Notes: generated by a model not told the origin, from the sequence alone. Counted from the first letter of the stretch, positions 23,480-33,613 are shown. The stretch is 64,000 nucleotides of DNA from Sphingomonas montanisoli (GCF_008274695.1 NZ_VTOU01000003.1:62001-126000); one strand, 5' to 3'. Numbers and translations: made by a program.

Positions 23480-26400
23480 TCATCCGATTGCCATCAAGCT
23501 TGCATTGCCGCCGGCGGCCGTCGTGTTGATCGAAATCGAAACCTCTTCGAAGAGACGATCTAAAGGGTATGCCCGGGGACCGAGACACTCGGCTTGAGAC
23601 GCCGCATGCACAGGCACTATCTCCGCAAAGCGGGTCGTGATTGATCGGACGACGTCCAACAGGCGGCTACCTGATCCCTCGACCAGCACGCCAGCGCAGC
23701 CAGTGTGCGGTGGATGCTGGAGGCGCTCAGCGACCGCGGCAGGCAGATCTGCCGGCAGCGGCATCCCTTCGACATGGGCGTCACAGCCAGCGGCGAGCGT
23801 GGCTGCAATCTGTTGAAAGAGTCCATATTGGGTTTCAGGCATCAGCAAGAGCTGACCACGCGGATGAAGCTCATAGATATTCCGCTCACCGACGGGTCCA
23901 GGGAGCGCCAGCTTCTGGTGAAGGCGCGACACCGCGGCGTAATCTCGTGCATATGAAGCGGCGGCTTCAAACTGCCGTTCACTGAGCCAGGTTGCAAAAG
24001 CGAGCAGTGCCGGGTCCGCCTTAGCGTTCTCAATCGTAGGATGAACCAACGGGGTTTGGGTCAATCGTCCAAGGTAAAGCGGCCCGCCCGCCTTCGGTCC
24101 GGTGCCAGAAAGCCCACGGCCGCCAAAAGGTTGGACGCCGACGATAGCCCCTATGACGTTGCGGTTGACGTAAAGATTGCCGGCGCGGACCTTGGACGTC
24201 ACGAAGTCGACTGTTTCGTCGAGCCGCGTATGCAAGCCAAACGTCAGGCCAAAACCTGTTCCGTTGATAGCCTTGATGAGATCTTCGAGACCGTCACGTC
24301 GGAAGCGTATGACATGCAATATCGGCCCGAACACCTCGCGTTTAAGATTAGCGATACTGTCGATCTCGATGATCGTCGGTGCGACAAACGTCCCCTGCTC
24401 GGTCCCTTCCGCGAAGCCAACTGTTTCGACGCGAAAGCCTTTGCCGCGCATGTCAGCGATATGTTGATTCAGATTTTCCAGCGCCGGAGGCGAAATCACA
24501 GGGCCGACGTCGGTGGATAGGCTGTCCGGGCGGCCGATCCGCAGCTCCGCGACGGCTCCCTTCAACATGTGAAGGGTCCGATCGGCAATCTCGTCCTGCA
24601 GGCAAAGGATTCGTAGAGCCGAACAGCGTTGTCCGGCGCTATCGAAAGCCGATGCGATCACGTCCAGCACCACCTGTTCCGCCAGAGCAGAGCTGTCGAC
24701 GATCATTGCGTTCTGACCGCCGGTCTCCGCGATGAGCGGTATCGGCGCCCCACGCGGCGAAAGTCTTGTGGCAAGCTGTGCTTGGATCAGACGCGCAACC
24801 TCGGTGGAGCCCGTAAACATGACACCTGCGGTCTCGGGCGCCTCAACCAATGCCGCTCCGATCGCGCCGTCACCGGGCAACAACTGCAGCACGTCGCTGG
24901 GAACTCCGCAGGCATGAAGCAGGCGGACGGCTTCAGCGGCGATGAGCGGTGTTTCTTCGGCAGGCTTAGCCAGCACCACGTTTCCGGCCGCAAGCGCGGC
25001 GGCGATCTGGCCAACGAAGATGGCGAGGGGAAAATTCCAGGGGCTGATGCAGACGATGGTGCCCAAAGCCTCCGACTGCTTTCCAAGTGTTTCGCGGGCC
25101 TGAACCGCATAGTAGCGTAGGAAATCAATGGCCTCGCGAACCTCACCCACAGCGTTGGCCGCTGTTTTCCCAGCCTCGCGGATGGCCAAGCTGATGAGGG
25201 GCGCCATATTATCCTGCACAGCATCTGCCGCCCGTTCGAGAATCTCGGCGCGTTGTTCGACCGAGATGGCCCGCCAAGATTTTGCAGCCGAAGTTGATCG
25301 CCTCGCAGCCTCTCGCGCGTCGCGGGGCAGCGCAAAGGCCACCCTACCAACGACATCCGAAGTGTCGGCGGGGTTGACGACGTCATGCTCTTGGCGCTGC
25401 ACTTCCGCGGTCGCCAAAACCGGGACTGCCCGCCATTCTTTAGACGCACTGGCGGCTAGGGCCTGGGAAAGCGCGGCAAGCGCTGCCTCGTCGCTGAGGT
25501 CGACCCCTGCGGAGTTGCGTCGATCAGGGTAGAGATCGGCAGGGAGAGCGATCTCAGCATGCTTCTGGCCCAGCGGAGCGGCTCCCGGAACCGCCACTGT
25601 TGGATCGGTGATCAGTTCGTCAATGGGGACGGTGGGATCACCGATCCGGTTCACAAATGAGGAATTGGCGCCATTCTCCAGCAGCCGGCGCACCAGATAC
25701 GCGAGAAGTGTTTCATGGGTTCCGACCGGTGCGTAGATACGGCACGGCCGATTGAGATTTTGAGCACCTACGACTTCATCGTAGAGTGGCTCTCCCATTC
25801 CGTGCAGGCACTGAAATTCATAATCGCCGATTTCGAAATCAGGTCCGGCCAGATGGAAGATGGTCGCCAGGGTCTGCGCATTATGTGTCGCAAACTGCGG
25901 GAAAATCTCACAGGGAGCGCTCAGGAGCTTTCGCGCGCAGGCAATGTAGGCAATGTCCGTATGGACCTTGCGCGTATAGACCGGGAAATCGAGCAAGCCG
26001 TCAACTTGCGCACGCTTGATTTCAGCATCCCAATAGGCGCCCTTGACCAGTCGCACCATGATCCTGCGCCCGCTTCTGCGCGCAAGATCGACGATCCAAT
26101 CGATGACAAATGGACATCGCTTCCCATAGGCTTGGACGACGAACCCCAAGCCATTCCACCCGGCAAGCTCAGGGTCGAGCGCCAGACCCTCAAGCAGGTC
26201 GAGAGAAAGCTCAAGACGATCGGCCTCCTCAGCGTCAATATTGAAACCTATATCATATAGCCGCGCGAGACTGGCCAGCCTCCTCACCCGAGGCAGCAAC
26301 TCGTCCACAACCCGACGGGCCTGCGAACGGGAGTAGCGCGGATGCAGTGCCGATAGCTTGATCGAAATTCCGGGCCCAGCGTAGATGCCGCGCCCTGCAG

Positions 26401-27115
26401 AAGCTTCCCCGATCGCGTGAATGGCTTGCTCATAGTCCCGGTAGTAGCGCGCTGCGTCCTCGGCGGTGGTGGCAGCCTCGCCGAGCATGTCGTAACTGTG
26501 CGTGAAACCCTTTGCCTCTACGCTTCGGGCACGCCGCAGAGCATCGTTGATCGTCTCTCCCTTGACAAACTGCTCTCCCATCATGCGCATTGCAAAGTCC
26601 ATTGCGCGTCGAATGACCGGCTCGCCGGCGCGCGCGATCAGCCGCGTCAGCGCTGGTGCGAGGCCACGCGCGGACTCTTTGTCCAACAGTTGGCCGGTGA
26701 CGCAAAGTCCCCACGCCGTAGCGTTCACGAAGAGCGACCGGCCGCCGCCGATGTGAGCCGCCCAATCGCCGCCAGCCACCTTGTCTCGGATGAGTGCGTC
26801 GCGCGTTGCGCTATCAGGTATGCGCAGGAGCGCCTCCGCGAGGCACATCAGCGCAACCCCCTCCTGGCTCGAAAGGGAAAACTCTCGGACCAGCCCCTCT
26901 ACGCCAGAGCCTGTTCGCTTCGCACGCAAACGAGCGATGAGCGTGCGCGCCGTGTCCCGCACTCTCTCCACGGTTTGGGCATCAGGCGTTGCCTGCTCCA
27001 GCAATGGGGCGATGCAGTCCGGCTCCGGCCGCCGATACGCGGCCGTGATCGACTGGCGCAGCTTGCTGGGGGGGCTGATCGGCTCGGCAAAAGCCGCAAA
27101 GGTCGCTCTGGTCAT
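23480..27115 (-). CDS. putA: Proline dehydrogenase / glutamate-semialdehyde dehydrogenase PutA
   Basis: A 1211-residue bifunctional flavoenzyme. The proline dehydrogenase barrel carries GPGISIKLSALHPRYSR near residue 245 and NIDAEEADRLELSL near 295. The aldehyde dehydrogenase half carries the Glu near 795 (IAETGGQNAM) and the catalytic Cys near 829 (SAGQRCSALR). A conserved C-terminal domain ends TTAAGGNASLMAIG. E. coli PutA (1320 residues) starts with a ribbon-helix-helix DNA-binding domain; here the protein begins directly with the helical region, so it cannot repress itself. Regulation probably falls to the Lrp-type gene 200 bases upstream. It oxidises proline to glutamate at the inner membrane, feeding electrons to quinone. 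Confidence 0.97.
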   Translation of the reverse strand: MTRATFAAFAEPISPPSKLRQSITAAYRRPEPDCIAPLLEQATPDAQTVERVRDTARTLIARLRAKRTGSGVEGLVREFSLSSQEGVALMCLAEALLRIPDSATRDALIRDKVAGGDWAAHIGGGRSLFVNATAWGLCVTGQLLDKESARGLAPALTRLIARAGEPVIRRAMDFAMRMMGEQFVKGETINDALRRARSVEAKGFTHSYDMLGEAATTAEDAARYYRDYEQAIHAIGEASAGRGIYAGPGISIKLSALHPRYSRSQARRVVDELLPRVRRLASLARLYDIGFNIDAEEADRLELSLDLLEGLALDPELAGWNGLGFVVQAYGKRCPFVIDWIVDLARRSGRRIMVRLVKGAYWDAEIKRAQVDGLLDFPVYTRKVHTDIAYIACARKLLSAPCEIFPQFATHNAQTLATIFHLAGPDFEIGDYEFQCLHGMGEPLYDEVVGAQNLNRPCRIYAPVGTHETLLAYLVRRLLENGANSSFVNRIGDPTVPIDELITDPTVAVPGAAPLGQKHAEIALPADLYPDRRNSAGVDLSDEAALAALSQALAASASKEWRAVPVLATAEVQRQEHDVVNPADTSDVVGRVAFALPRDAREAARRSTSAAKSWRAISVEQRAEILERAADAVQDNMAPLISLAIREAGKTAANAVGEVREAIDFLRYYAVQARETLGKQSEALGTIVCISPWNFPLAIFVGQIAAALAAGNVVLAKPAEETPLIAAEAVRLLHACGVPSDVLQLLPGDGAIGAALVEAPETAGVMFTGSTEVARLIQAQLATRLSPRGAPIPLIAETGGQNAMIVDSSALAEQVVLDVIASAFDSAGQRCSALRILCLQDEIADRTLHMLKGAVAELRIGRPDSLSTDVGPVISPPALENLNQHIADMRGKGFRVETVGFAEGTEQGTFVAPTIIEIDSIANLKREVFGPILHVIRFRRDGLEDLIKAINGTGFGLTFGLHTRLDETVDFVTSKVRAGNLYVNRNVIGAIVGVQPFGGRGLSGTGPKAGGPLYLGRLTQTPLVHPTIENAKADPALLAFATWLSERQFEAAASYARDYAAVSRLHQKLALPGPVGERNIYELHPRGQLLLMPETQYGLFQQIAATLAAGCDAHVEGMPLPADLPAAVAERLQHPPHTGCAGVLVEGSGSRLLDVVRSITTRFAEIVPVHAASQAECLGPRAYPLDRLFEEVSISINTTAAGGNASLMAIG

Positions 27116-27214
27116 AACGTCGAAGATGATAGCGACGGCGTCGGAATCAGACCGACTTCAAACGGCCATTCAGCACGAAGATCGACTTATTTTAAACAAG
27201 TTGGCAGGCGATTT

Positions 27215-27228
27215 TTCAAGTGCTTGAA
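27215..27228. promoter_or_regulatory. Dyad in the lrp-putA interval
   Basis: TTCAAG-TG-CTTGAA is a perfect six-base dyad about 100 bases before the putA start, in an AT-richer stretch with TTTTAAA. Lrp-type regulators bind short A/T-flanked dyads, so it is a reasonable PutR site. No second copy was noticed. Confidence 0.35.
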
Positions 27229-27314
27229 GGACAGATGATCGATTCGACTGATGCTCTGCCGCCCGGGGTGATTGCCGTTTCCATGAAGGGACCTGTAGGC
27301 TTCGCGAGGTGAGA

Positions 27315-27824
27315 TTATCTGGCGGATTCTCGTATTGTTTCCATCGCAACATAGGTTGAGGTGCTCGCTACGTGCGGCAGAGCGGAAATTTGCTCCCCGA
27401 GGACAGTCCTGTACTTTCGAATGTCTGATGTCCGCACCTTCAGGAGATAATCGAAGCTACTCGCGATCATGTGACACTCCTCGACCTCTGGAATCGTACG
27501 GACCGCCAAGTTGAACTCCGTAAGCGCACTCTCCCGGGTGTCTAGGAGCTTCACTTCGACAAAAGCGACATGATCGAGACCAATTTTTTGAGGATCAATG
27601 ATGGCACGAAACGCGACAATGACGCCGCGTTCGCACAGGCGCTTTACACGCTGTTGGCAAGGGGTCTTCGATAAGCCGACCTGATGAGCCAGCTCAGTGA
27701 ACGTCACACGACCATCATTTCGCAACGCCTTCAGGATTTTGCGATCGAAATGGTCGAGGTCGGGAGTATCTGAAGGATGCTCGGGCGCCACGTTGCCGCC
27801 TTGGACTTTCGGCAGCCCGTTCAC
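27315..27824 (-). CDS. Lrp/AsnC-type regulator, probable PutR
   Basis: A 169-residue Lrp protein. A winged helix-turn-helix (LDHFDRKILKALRNDGRVTFTELAHQVGLSKTPCQQRVKRL) is followed by the RAM ligand domain (VAFVEVKLLD, ECHMIASSFDYLLKVRT). The GTG at 27824 forms a four-base GTGA overlap with the upstream EamA stop; a second GTG about 11 codons later is an alternative. The frame is open far upstream, but that part overlaps the transporter in another frame. In alphaproteobacteria PutR activates putA in response to proline. Here it lies upstream of putA in the same direction rather than divergent. Binding of proline is inferred from context. Confidence 0.85.
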   Translation of the reverse strand: MNGLPKVQGGNVAPEHPSDTPDLDHFDRKILKALRNDGRVTFTELAHQVGLSKTPCQQRVKRLCERGVIVAFRAIIDPQKIGLDHVAFVEVKLLDTRESALTEFNLAVRTIPEVEECHMIASSFDYLLKVRTSDIRKYRTVLGEQISALPHVASTSTYVAMETIRESAR

Positions 27825-28840
27825 CGAACGCCGCCCGTAGACATGACTATCCGCAAAAAGCGCCCGTCTATCGCTGCCAGGCCGAGTGCTATGAGCGCCA
27901 TTCCGAGAATATGCGCGGGCAAGAGCGTCTCGCCGAGAAACACGATCCCGAGCAGCATGGCGACAGCTGGTACCGTAAACGTAACGAGCAGCGCCGTACT
28001 CGCGCCGACGCGCGCGATTAGCTTGAAGTACACAAGGTAGGCAAAGACAGTCGAAATCAAAACCGCCCCCGCCGTCGCGGTCCAGACGGTTGGTCCAGGC
28101 ATAGGCAATGTCCACGGGCGGTCAATCCAAAGCGCCACTGGAACCATGATTACCGCAGCTACGCAGAATTGCGCCGTGGAGACGGCAAGAGGAGATGGAT
28201 CACCCTTGAGGTATCGCCGCGACAAGACTGCGGCTGAAGCATAACTCAGAGAGGCTCCGAGGCAGGCGCATTGGGCCAGTAAGTCGACACTGAGCCCAGA
28301 AGCTGCATCATTGCCAGCCATGGCGGCAACGCCGGCAGCGCCCAAGAGCACAGCCGCAATCTTAGAGGGGGTAGCGCGTTCATCATCCGTGAAAAAATGA
28401 GCGATCAGTACGCCCCATAAAGGCGTTGTCGCCGTGAGGATGCCAGCAAGTGAACTAGAAATCGATTGTTGAGCGAAAGCAAGGAGGGCAAACGGAAGAA
28501 CATTGTTAAGTAGGCCAAGCCCAAGAAATATGGGCCAGTTCGTCATATTTGGGAATTTCAGGCCGGCCGCGCCCATCCACCCTAAAAGGGCGGTGGCAGC
28601 TAAGCCGACGCGAAGCATGACGATTGTAAGGGGGGGCAGGGCCTGCAGTTGAACGGTTGTGAAGTAGAACGCCGTGCCCCACATCAATGATAGCGCGCAA
28701 AGCAAGCCCCACGCGCGCCCATCCATGGGCTTGCTAAGGGGTGCAGCAGCAGTGTGCCCTGCCGCAGAAAGTGTGCTCCTGTCTGCGGCGGGATGTCTGG
28801 TCGACCCTTCTTTGTCGAGTTTATCGCGAATTATGTTCAT
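27821..28840 (-). CDS. EamA/DMT-family transporter
   Basis: A 339-residue inner-membrane protein with a roughly 40-residue cytoplasmic N-terminus and ten predicted helices arranged as two EamA repeats. The first runs from LLCALSLMWGTAFYF and the second from SLSYASAAVLSRRYL; each ends in a helix of the LLGEXL type (LGIVFLGETLLPAHILGMALIALG). Drug/metabolite transporters of this kind usually export amino acids or their analogues. Being coupled to the Lrp regulator by a four-base overlap and upstream of putA, it may relieve excess proline, glutamate or a pathway intermediate. Substrate cannot be deduced from sequence. Confidence 0.88.
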   Translation of the reverse strand: MNIIRDKLDKEGSTRHPAADRSTLSAAGHTAAAPLSKPMDGRAWGLLCALSLMWGTAFYFTTVQLQALPPLTIVMLRVGLAATALLGWMGAAGLKFPNMTNWPIFLGLGLLNNVLPFALLAFAQQSISSSLAGILTATTPLWGVLIAHFFTDDERATPSKIAAVLLGAAGVAAMAGNDAASGLSVDLLAQCACLGASLSYASAAVLSRRYLKGDPSPLAVSTAQFCVAAVIMVPVALWIDRPWTLPMPGPTVWTATAGAVLISTVFAYLVYFKLIARVGASTALLVTFTVPAVAMLLGIVFLGETLLPAHILGMALIALGLAAIDGRFLRIVMSTGGVR

Positions 28841-29029
28841 CTGGAGCTCTCGGCGTCTCAGGGGCGGTCATTGAGTAGTCTTGGAGCGCCATCCAATTCG
28901 GTGCTCGTTGATCGCGAGGTTGATGCTCCGCGCGTGGTCAGTCCGTCGATGCCCCTTCGAGCTGCCCTTCGATGGTCGAGCCCGCGATCATGAGCAAAAG
29001 CGCATTATGCGCAGTGCATGGCTCCGCGT

Positions 29030-29830
29030 TTAGATAACCGTTCGATTAAGCTTAGGCTGTGTCTGGAAAAGGCCAAAACTGCGCATTTCCTCTTCGCTCG
29101 GCGCTTCGCAGCTCCACGCCCGGCTAGGTTGCCAGCCGAACTGGCGCTTCAGTCGTGCCAGATGCTCAGCATGTTTGAACGGCGCGATCACGGCATCGAT
29201 CACCGGTACACCGATCTCCTTTTGAACCTCGGCATAGAATCCAAACTCTAGCGTACAGCCGAGAACAATCGCCTCGGCACGATCCTCCTCCACGGCACGA
29301 CGGGCCTCTTCAATAATCCGTTTGCGCGTGAAAGCATGGTCCTTCTGGAATTCCGGGACATTCATGCCCAAGCTCCGAAACGACGCCAGCCGGCTTCCCA
29401 TTCCGTAACGTTCGACCGTATTACGCATCTGCTCGATCCATTTGTCGCGACCGACGATGATAGAGAAGCGATTGGCGAGCGCACTGGCAACGGTTAGGCA
29501 GGCCTCGCAAGGAGCGATGATGATCGCGTTACCCGAAAGCTCGCGGGCATCTTCTAGAAAACAATCGTAGAAACAGCCGATGACCATCGCATCGATGCCA
29601 TTTTGACCCGCATCTCTCGCAGTGGCGACAATCCGATCGCCCATCAGCGCTTCATATGCGCGATATTCCAGATGCGGCGGACTGAACGGCATATCGAAAG
29701 ACGCGACCTCTACCTCTGTACCCGGGAGGCGGATGTCCGAGAGCAGTCGCGCAATAGGCTCATCGAATGTCGTCAGGCCGATTGGTCTTAGCCAGCGTAC
29801 ACGAATCGGCTGTTCGCAGGGGTCGTACAT
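29030..29830 (-). CDS. Asp/Glu/hydantoin racemase-superfamily protein (1)
   Basis: A 266-residue protein of the aspartate/glutamate racemase fold. The two catalytic cysteines appear in AMVIGCFYD and AIVLGCTLEF, so it has the two-base arrangement of racemases rather than the single-Cys pattern of arylmalonate decarboxylase. It begins IRVRWLRPIGLT. The ATG at 29830 is favoured by GGGAG nine bases ahead; an upstream TTG at 29845 has poor spacing. It lies 24 bases after hyuB and likely racemises the hydantoin or amino-acid substrate or product of HyuAB. A second member of the superfamily begins this operon at 36.8 kb; their substrates may differ. Confidence 0.82.
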   Translation of the reverse strand: MYDPCEQPIRVRWLRPIGLTTFDEPIARLLSDIRLPGTEVEVASFDMPFSPPHLEYRAYEALMGDRIVATARDAGQNGIDAMVIGCFYDCFLEDARELSGNAIIIAPCEACLTVASALANRFSIIVGRDKWIEQMRNTVERYGMGSRLASFRSLGMNVPEFQKDHAFTRKRIIEEARRAVEEDRAEAIVLGCTLEFGFYAEVQKEIGVPVIDAVIAPFKHAEHLARLKRQFGWQPSRAWSCEAPSEEEMRSFGLFQTQPKLNRTVI

Positions 29831-29854
29831 GCCCGTTTCTCCCAAGTGCTCCAG

Positions 29855-31528
29855 TTAGGCCGGCTCGTAACCGTAATCGCGAGTCGCTTGCGCGGTAGTG
29901 ACAAAACCGTTCTTGATGTCTTTTTCGAGCAATTCGCGTGGACGTCGCCTGGGGTCGCCATAGCCGCCCCCTGTCGCAGTGTAGATGCGGATCACCTCAT
30001 CGCGCTCGACCGGCACGGTCGTGCACATGCCGAAGCGCTCAACATCGCCGCCGTGGCGGCGCACTTCGGCATAGTTGTTCGACCCTTCTTGCCCGCCTGA
30101 CAGCGCCCAAGGACGCGACGAGGTGCGGGCGGCGGCATAGGTCAAGAATGCACGCTCGGCGGTGACGCGATAATCGAGCACGACGCCCTTTCCGCCCCGA
30201 TATTCGCCGGCTCCACCATCCTGATCGTGGAATGCATACTGAGCGACTTGTAGGCCGTAGCGCGCTTCGAAGAGTTCGCAGGGAATGTTGTAGGTTTCGC
30301 CGTTCGAGCTGCAGAACTGGCCAGCGTCGCCATCGCTGTCGTGGCACGCCCCCCAGCCGCCGACCAACGGTTCGCCGATCACGAACAGTTCGCCGGTGTC
30401 GGGGTGCAGTCCGGAGATGAAGGTCGCGCAGACGGATTGCTGGTGCCCAGCGGGGAGACGTTGGGGCAGAACCGGTGCCAACGCCTTCCAGAACACATCG
30501 ACTGCGGCGTTCCGCGCTTGGAAATTCATTGAAACTGGGGCCGGCGGCTGCGCGGTGAGCACCGTGCCTGGGGGACAGACCACCTCGAGCATCCGGAAGC
30601 ATCCGCCATTCGCCGGGATGCCTGGATCAGTGATTGCCTTGAACAGACAACGCGCGCCGGTTAGCAACCCAGCATATGTCGTATTCACCGGTCCGGGCGC
30701 CTGCGGAGCGGAGCCCGTAAAATCGGCAATCAGCCGATCCCCGGTAATCGTCACCTTGATCTTGACAGCGAAGGGGCCATTACCGAGGCCGTCATCCTCG
30801 ATGATATCCTCGGCCTCATAGACGCCGCTTGGAATGGTCGCCAGCGCGGCGCGGGTCATCTTCTCACCATAGTCGAGAAGTTCATCCATCGCCTGAAGCA
30901 CCATTGGCGCGCCATATTTAGCGACCAGCTCCAGAATGCGCTTCTCACCGACTCGCGCCGCGGCAACGCCTGCATGCATATCACCGATCGTAGAGTCGGG
31001 CAGTCGGACGTTGTCTCGGATCACCTGCACAAGGGCCTGGTTGATCCGGCCTTCTTCGTAGAGCTTGATGAATGTGAAGCGGAGACCTTCCTGATAGATT
31101 TCGGTCGAGCTACTGGAGACGCTACCCGGCTGCGCGCCACCCACCTCAGTCCAGTGCGCCTTGTTGACCGTCCAGGCGATCAGCGTCGTCTCATGGAATA
31201 CCGGGATCAGGATCGCGACATCGGAAAGGTGTGTGCCACCACCCTCATAGGGAGTATTGGTGATGAACACGTCGCCGGGCTTGATCTCGTCGAGATCGTG
31301 ATGATCGAGCGTCGATACCACCGCAGTATCGAGCGCGGCCAGAAAGGCTGCGACGCCATTGCCCTGTGCTAGAAGGTTACCCGTGGCGTCCGTGGCGCCA
31401 ACCGCGAAGTCAGTGCCCTCATAGATAATCGGGCTCATGCTCGTCCGCAGCATTGCCTGAAACATTTCCTCGCCGACGGCGACGAGCGAGTCCTTGATGA
31501 TATCGAGCGTGAAGATGTTCGTGGTCAT
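29855..31528 (-). CDS. hyuB: Hydantoinase B/oxoprolinase family subunit
   Basis: A 557-residue HyuB-type subunit. Features include MLRTSMSPIIYEGTDFA near the N-terminus, GDVFITNTPYEGGGTHLSDV with a likely metal-binding histidine, and a glycine-rich C-terminal YTATGGGYGDP. Length is normal for a separate B subunit. With HyuA it forms an ATP-dependent enzyme that opens cyclic amides: 5-oxoproline, N-methylhydantoin, caprolactam, or carboxylates ketones in related acetone/acetophenone carboxylases. Which of these applies cannot be read. It starts three bases after the hyuA stop and precedes the racemase. Confidence 0.9.
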   Translation of the reverse strand: MTTNIFTLDIIKDSLVAVGEEMFQAMLRTSMSPIIYEGTDFAVGATDATGNLLAQGNGVAAFLAALDTAVVSTLDHHDLDEIKPGDVFITNTPYEGGGTHLSDVAILIPVFHETTLIAWTVNKAHWTEVGGAQPGSVSSSSTEIYQEGLRFTFIKLYEEGRINQALVQVIRDNVRLPDSTIGDMHAGVAAARVGEKRILELVAKYGAPMVLQAMDELLDYGEKMTRAALATIPSGVYEAEDIIEDDGLGNGPFAVKIKVTITGDRLIADFTGSAPQAPGPVNTTYAGLLTGARCLFKAITDPGIPANGGCFRMLEVVCPPGTVLTAQPPAPVSMNFQARNAAVDVFWKALAPVLPQRLPAGHQQSVCATFISGLHPDTGELFVIGEPLVGGWGACHDSDGDAGQFCSSNGETYNIPCELFEARYGLQVAQYAFHDQDGGAGEYRGGKGVVLDYRVTAERAFLTYAAARTSSRPWALSGGQEGSNNYAEVRRHGGDVERFGMCTTVPVERDEVIRIYTATGGGYGDPRRRPRELLEKDIKNGFVTTAQATRDYGYEPA

Positions 31529-31531
31529 GGA

Positions 31532-33613
31532 TCAGGCCTCCTCAACGAAGGACAGGTGGATGTGATAGTTGCCTAACCGGTCGATCGTGACCCGGTGACG
31601 AGGCGGGATAACGCAGGTGACCGAAGGCTCCTGGATCACAGCAGGGCCGTGGAACTCCATGTCCGGCTCAAGAAGCAAGCCATCGTAGATAGTCGCCGTG
31701 TGAACGCCATGGACATCGTAATCGACCTGGCGCTGACCTTTGATGGCATCGGCAAGCGCGCGGCCAGTCTTCGGCTTGGGTGACAGTGGCGGCTTGGGAA
31801 CAACGAGTTTGGCAACGAGGTGGAAGTTGACCAATTCGATAGCGCTATCCAGCCGATAGGTGAACCGCTTCTCATGCGCAGCATGGAAGCTGGCGGCCGT
31901 TGCGTCGATATCGATGCGGCCGACATTGGCCCCGGTGCAGGGTACCTTTACTGTATGCTGCTGCCCAGCGTAGCGCATATCGACTAGATATTCGAAAGCG
32001 ATATCCTGTCGCGTGAGCGGTTGATCCTCATCCGAGTAATCGTTGAGCGCCTCCGACTCGAGTTCGCCGAAAATGTCCCGAATGAGCGAGGAAGATCCAG
32101 AAGCCAGCGGCACCATGCGGGTGCGCAGATAGTCGCGACGCAGATCGGTCAGCAACATGCCCCAGGCCGAAAAGACCGACGAATTGACGGGGATGATCAC
32201 GTGAGGAACCTTGAGTTCTTCGGCCAACGCGACCGCATGCATTGCGCCGCCACCTCCGAACGCCATCAGCGAGAAGTCGCGCGGGTCATGACCCTTGTTG
32301 GTCGAGACCAGACGCAGCGCCCGGGTCATATTGGCGTTCGCGATCCGTATAATGCCACGTGCGACTTCTTCGCGGCTCATGTCGAGTGCTAGCTGCAAAG
32401 GCGCAAAGGCAGCATCCACGGCCTTCCAGTCCGGTTCACGCTCGCCACCGACAAAGCTGGCAGGATCGATACGACCCAGAACCAGGTTCGCGTCAGTCGT
32501 GGTCGCCTTGGTGCCGCCATGGCCGTAAGCAGCGGGCCCCGGCCGCGCCGCCGCAGAGTGAGGACCGACATGAAGTTTGCCGCCGACGTCGACCCACGCG
32601 ATCGAACCACCGCCATTGCCGATCTCGACTATGTCGGACACGGGCGTCTGGATGGGATAGCCCGGGTTCTTGCCATCTCTCTCGATATAATATTCGGTCG
32701 TGACCTTGACTTGCCCTTCCTCGATGAGCGTGCATTTCGCGGTCGTGCCGCCGATGTCGAGGACTATCAGATTGTGATAACCGATCGCCTCGCCGACATA
32801 GGCTGCAGCGAAGATACCGCTGGCGGGACCCGACTCTACCATCGTGATCGGGTTGGCTTTGGCGGCGCGGGCCGTTGTGATCCCTCCGTTCGACTGCATC
32901 ATGAACGGCTTTCCGGCGAAGCCTTGATCGGAGAGCTTCTTCTCAAGCGTACCGATATAGCGCTCAGCGATGGGATGGACATAGGCCGAAAGCACTGTAG
33001 TGCTCGTCCGCTCATATTCGCGCCATTCCCGACTAACGGCGTGCGAGGCGAGGATCGATACTTCAGGCCACAATTTGCGGATGCGGTCGACCGCCAGCTG
33101 CTCATTCTGGGGATTGATGTATGAGTGAAGGAAAACGATCGCGATCGCCTCGACGCCCTCATGCTTGAACGCCGCGATCATGTCGGGGAGAGGAGAGAGG
33201 TCCACTGGACGCTCGATCATGCCCTTATAATTCGTTCGTTCCGTAAGTTCCGCGCGCAAATGGCGCTCGACGAATGGCTTGGGCTTGTGGAAAGCAAAGT
33301 TGAAGAGGTCCGGGCGGTTGCCGCGCGCGATCTCCAGTACGTCACGAAACCCGGCTGTGGTGATCAGCGCCGTTTTTACGCCTTTACGTTCGGTCAGCGC
33401 ATTTATGACGACGGTTGCGCCATGTGCAAAAAAGTCTAGGTCGGCAGGGGAGATTTTCGCCTTCGCGAGGGATCCAACCACACCTTCCTCGAAATTGGGC
33501 GGCGTCGTATCGACTTTGGCGATACGAACTTGGCCGGACTGACCCGTCGCGCGATCGACCTCGTAATAGACGAGGTCAGTAAATGTCCCACCAACATCGG
33601 TTGCCGCACGCAA
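31532..33613 (-). CDS. hyuA: Hydantoinase A/oxoprolinase family subunit
   Basis: A 693-residue HyuA-type subunit with the actin-like ATPase signature TDVGGTFTDLVYYE at the very start, then HGATVVINALTERKGVKTALITTAGFRDVLEIARG, a second phosphate motif VLDIGGTTAKC, and GNGGGSIAWVD. The TTG at 33613 is the best start because GGAG lies eight bases ahead and it places the phosphate loop at the usual N-terminal position; the frame is open upstream to 33724 without a good site. The RPDLFNF segment before the KPFVERH region also occurs in ketone-carboxylating relatives, so lactamase versus carboxylase is unresolved. It activates the substrate with ATP before HyuB completes ring opening. Confidence 0.88.
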   Translation of the reverse strand: MRAATDVGGTFTDLVYYEVDRATGQSGQVRIAKVDTTPPNFEEGVVGSLAKAKISPADLDFFAHGATVVINALTERKGVKTALITTAGFRDVLEIARGNRPDLFNFAFHKPKPFVERHLRAELTERTNYKGMIERPVDLSPLPDMIAAFKHEGVEAIAIVFLHSYINPQNEQLAVDRIRKLWPEVSILASHAVSREWREYERTSTTVLSAYVHPIAERYIGTLEKKLSDQGFAGKPFMMQSNGGITTARAAKANPITMVESGPASGIFAAAYVGEAIGYHNLIVLDIGGTTAKCTLIEEGQVKVTTEYYIERDGKNPGYPIQTPVSDIVEIGNGGGSIAWVDVGGKLHVGPHSAAARPGPAAYGHGGTKATTTDANLVLGRIDPASFVGGEREPDWKAVDAAFAPLQLALDMSREEVARGIIRIANANMTRALRLVSTNKGHDPRDFSLMAFGGGGAMHAVALAEELKVPHVIIPVNSSVFSAWGMLLTDLRRDYLRTRMVPLASGSSSLIRDIFGELESEALNDYSDEDQPLTRQDIAFEYLVDMRYAGQQHTVKVPCTGANVGRIDIDATAASFHAAHEKRFTYRLDSAIELVNFHLVAKLVVPKPPLSPKPKTGRALADAIKGQRQVDYDVHGVHTATIYDGLLLEPDMEFHGPAVIQEPSVTCVIPPRHRVTIDRLGNYHIHLSFVEEA

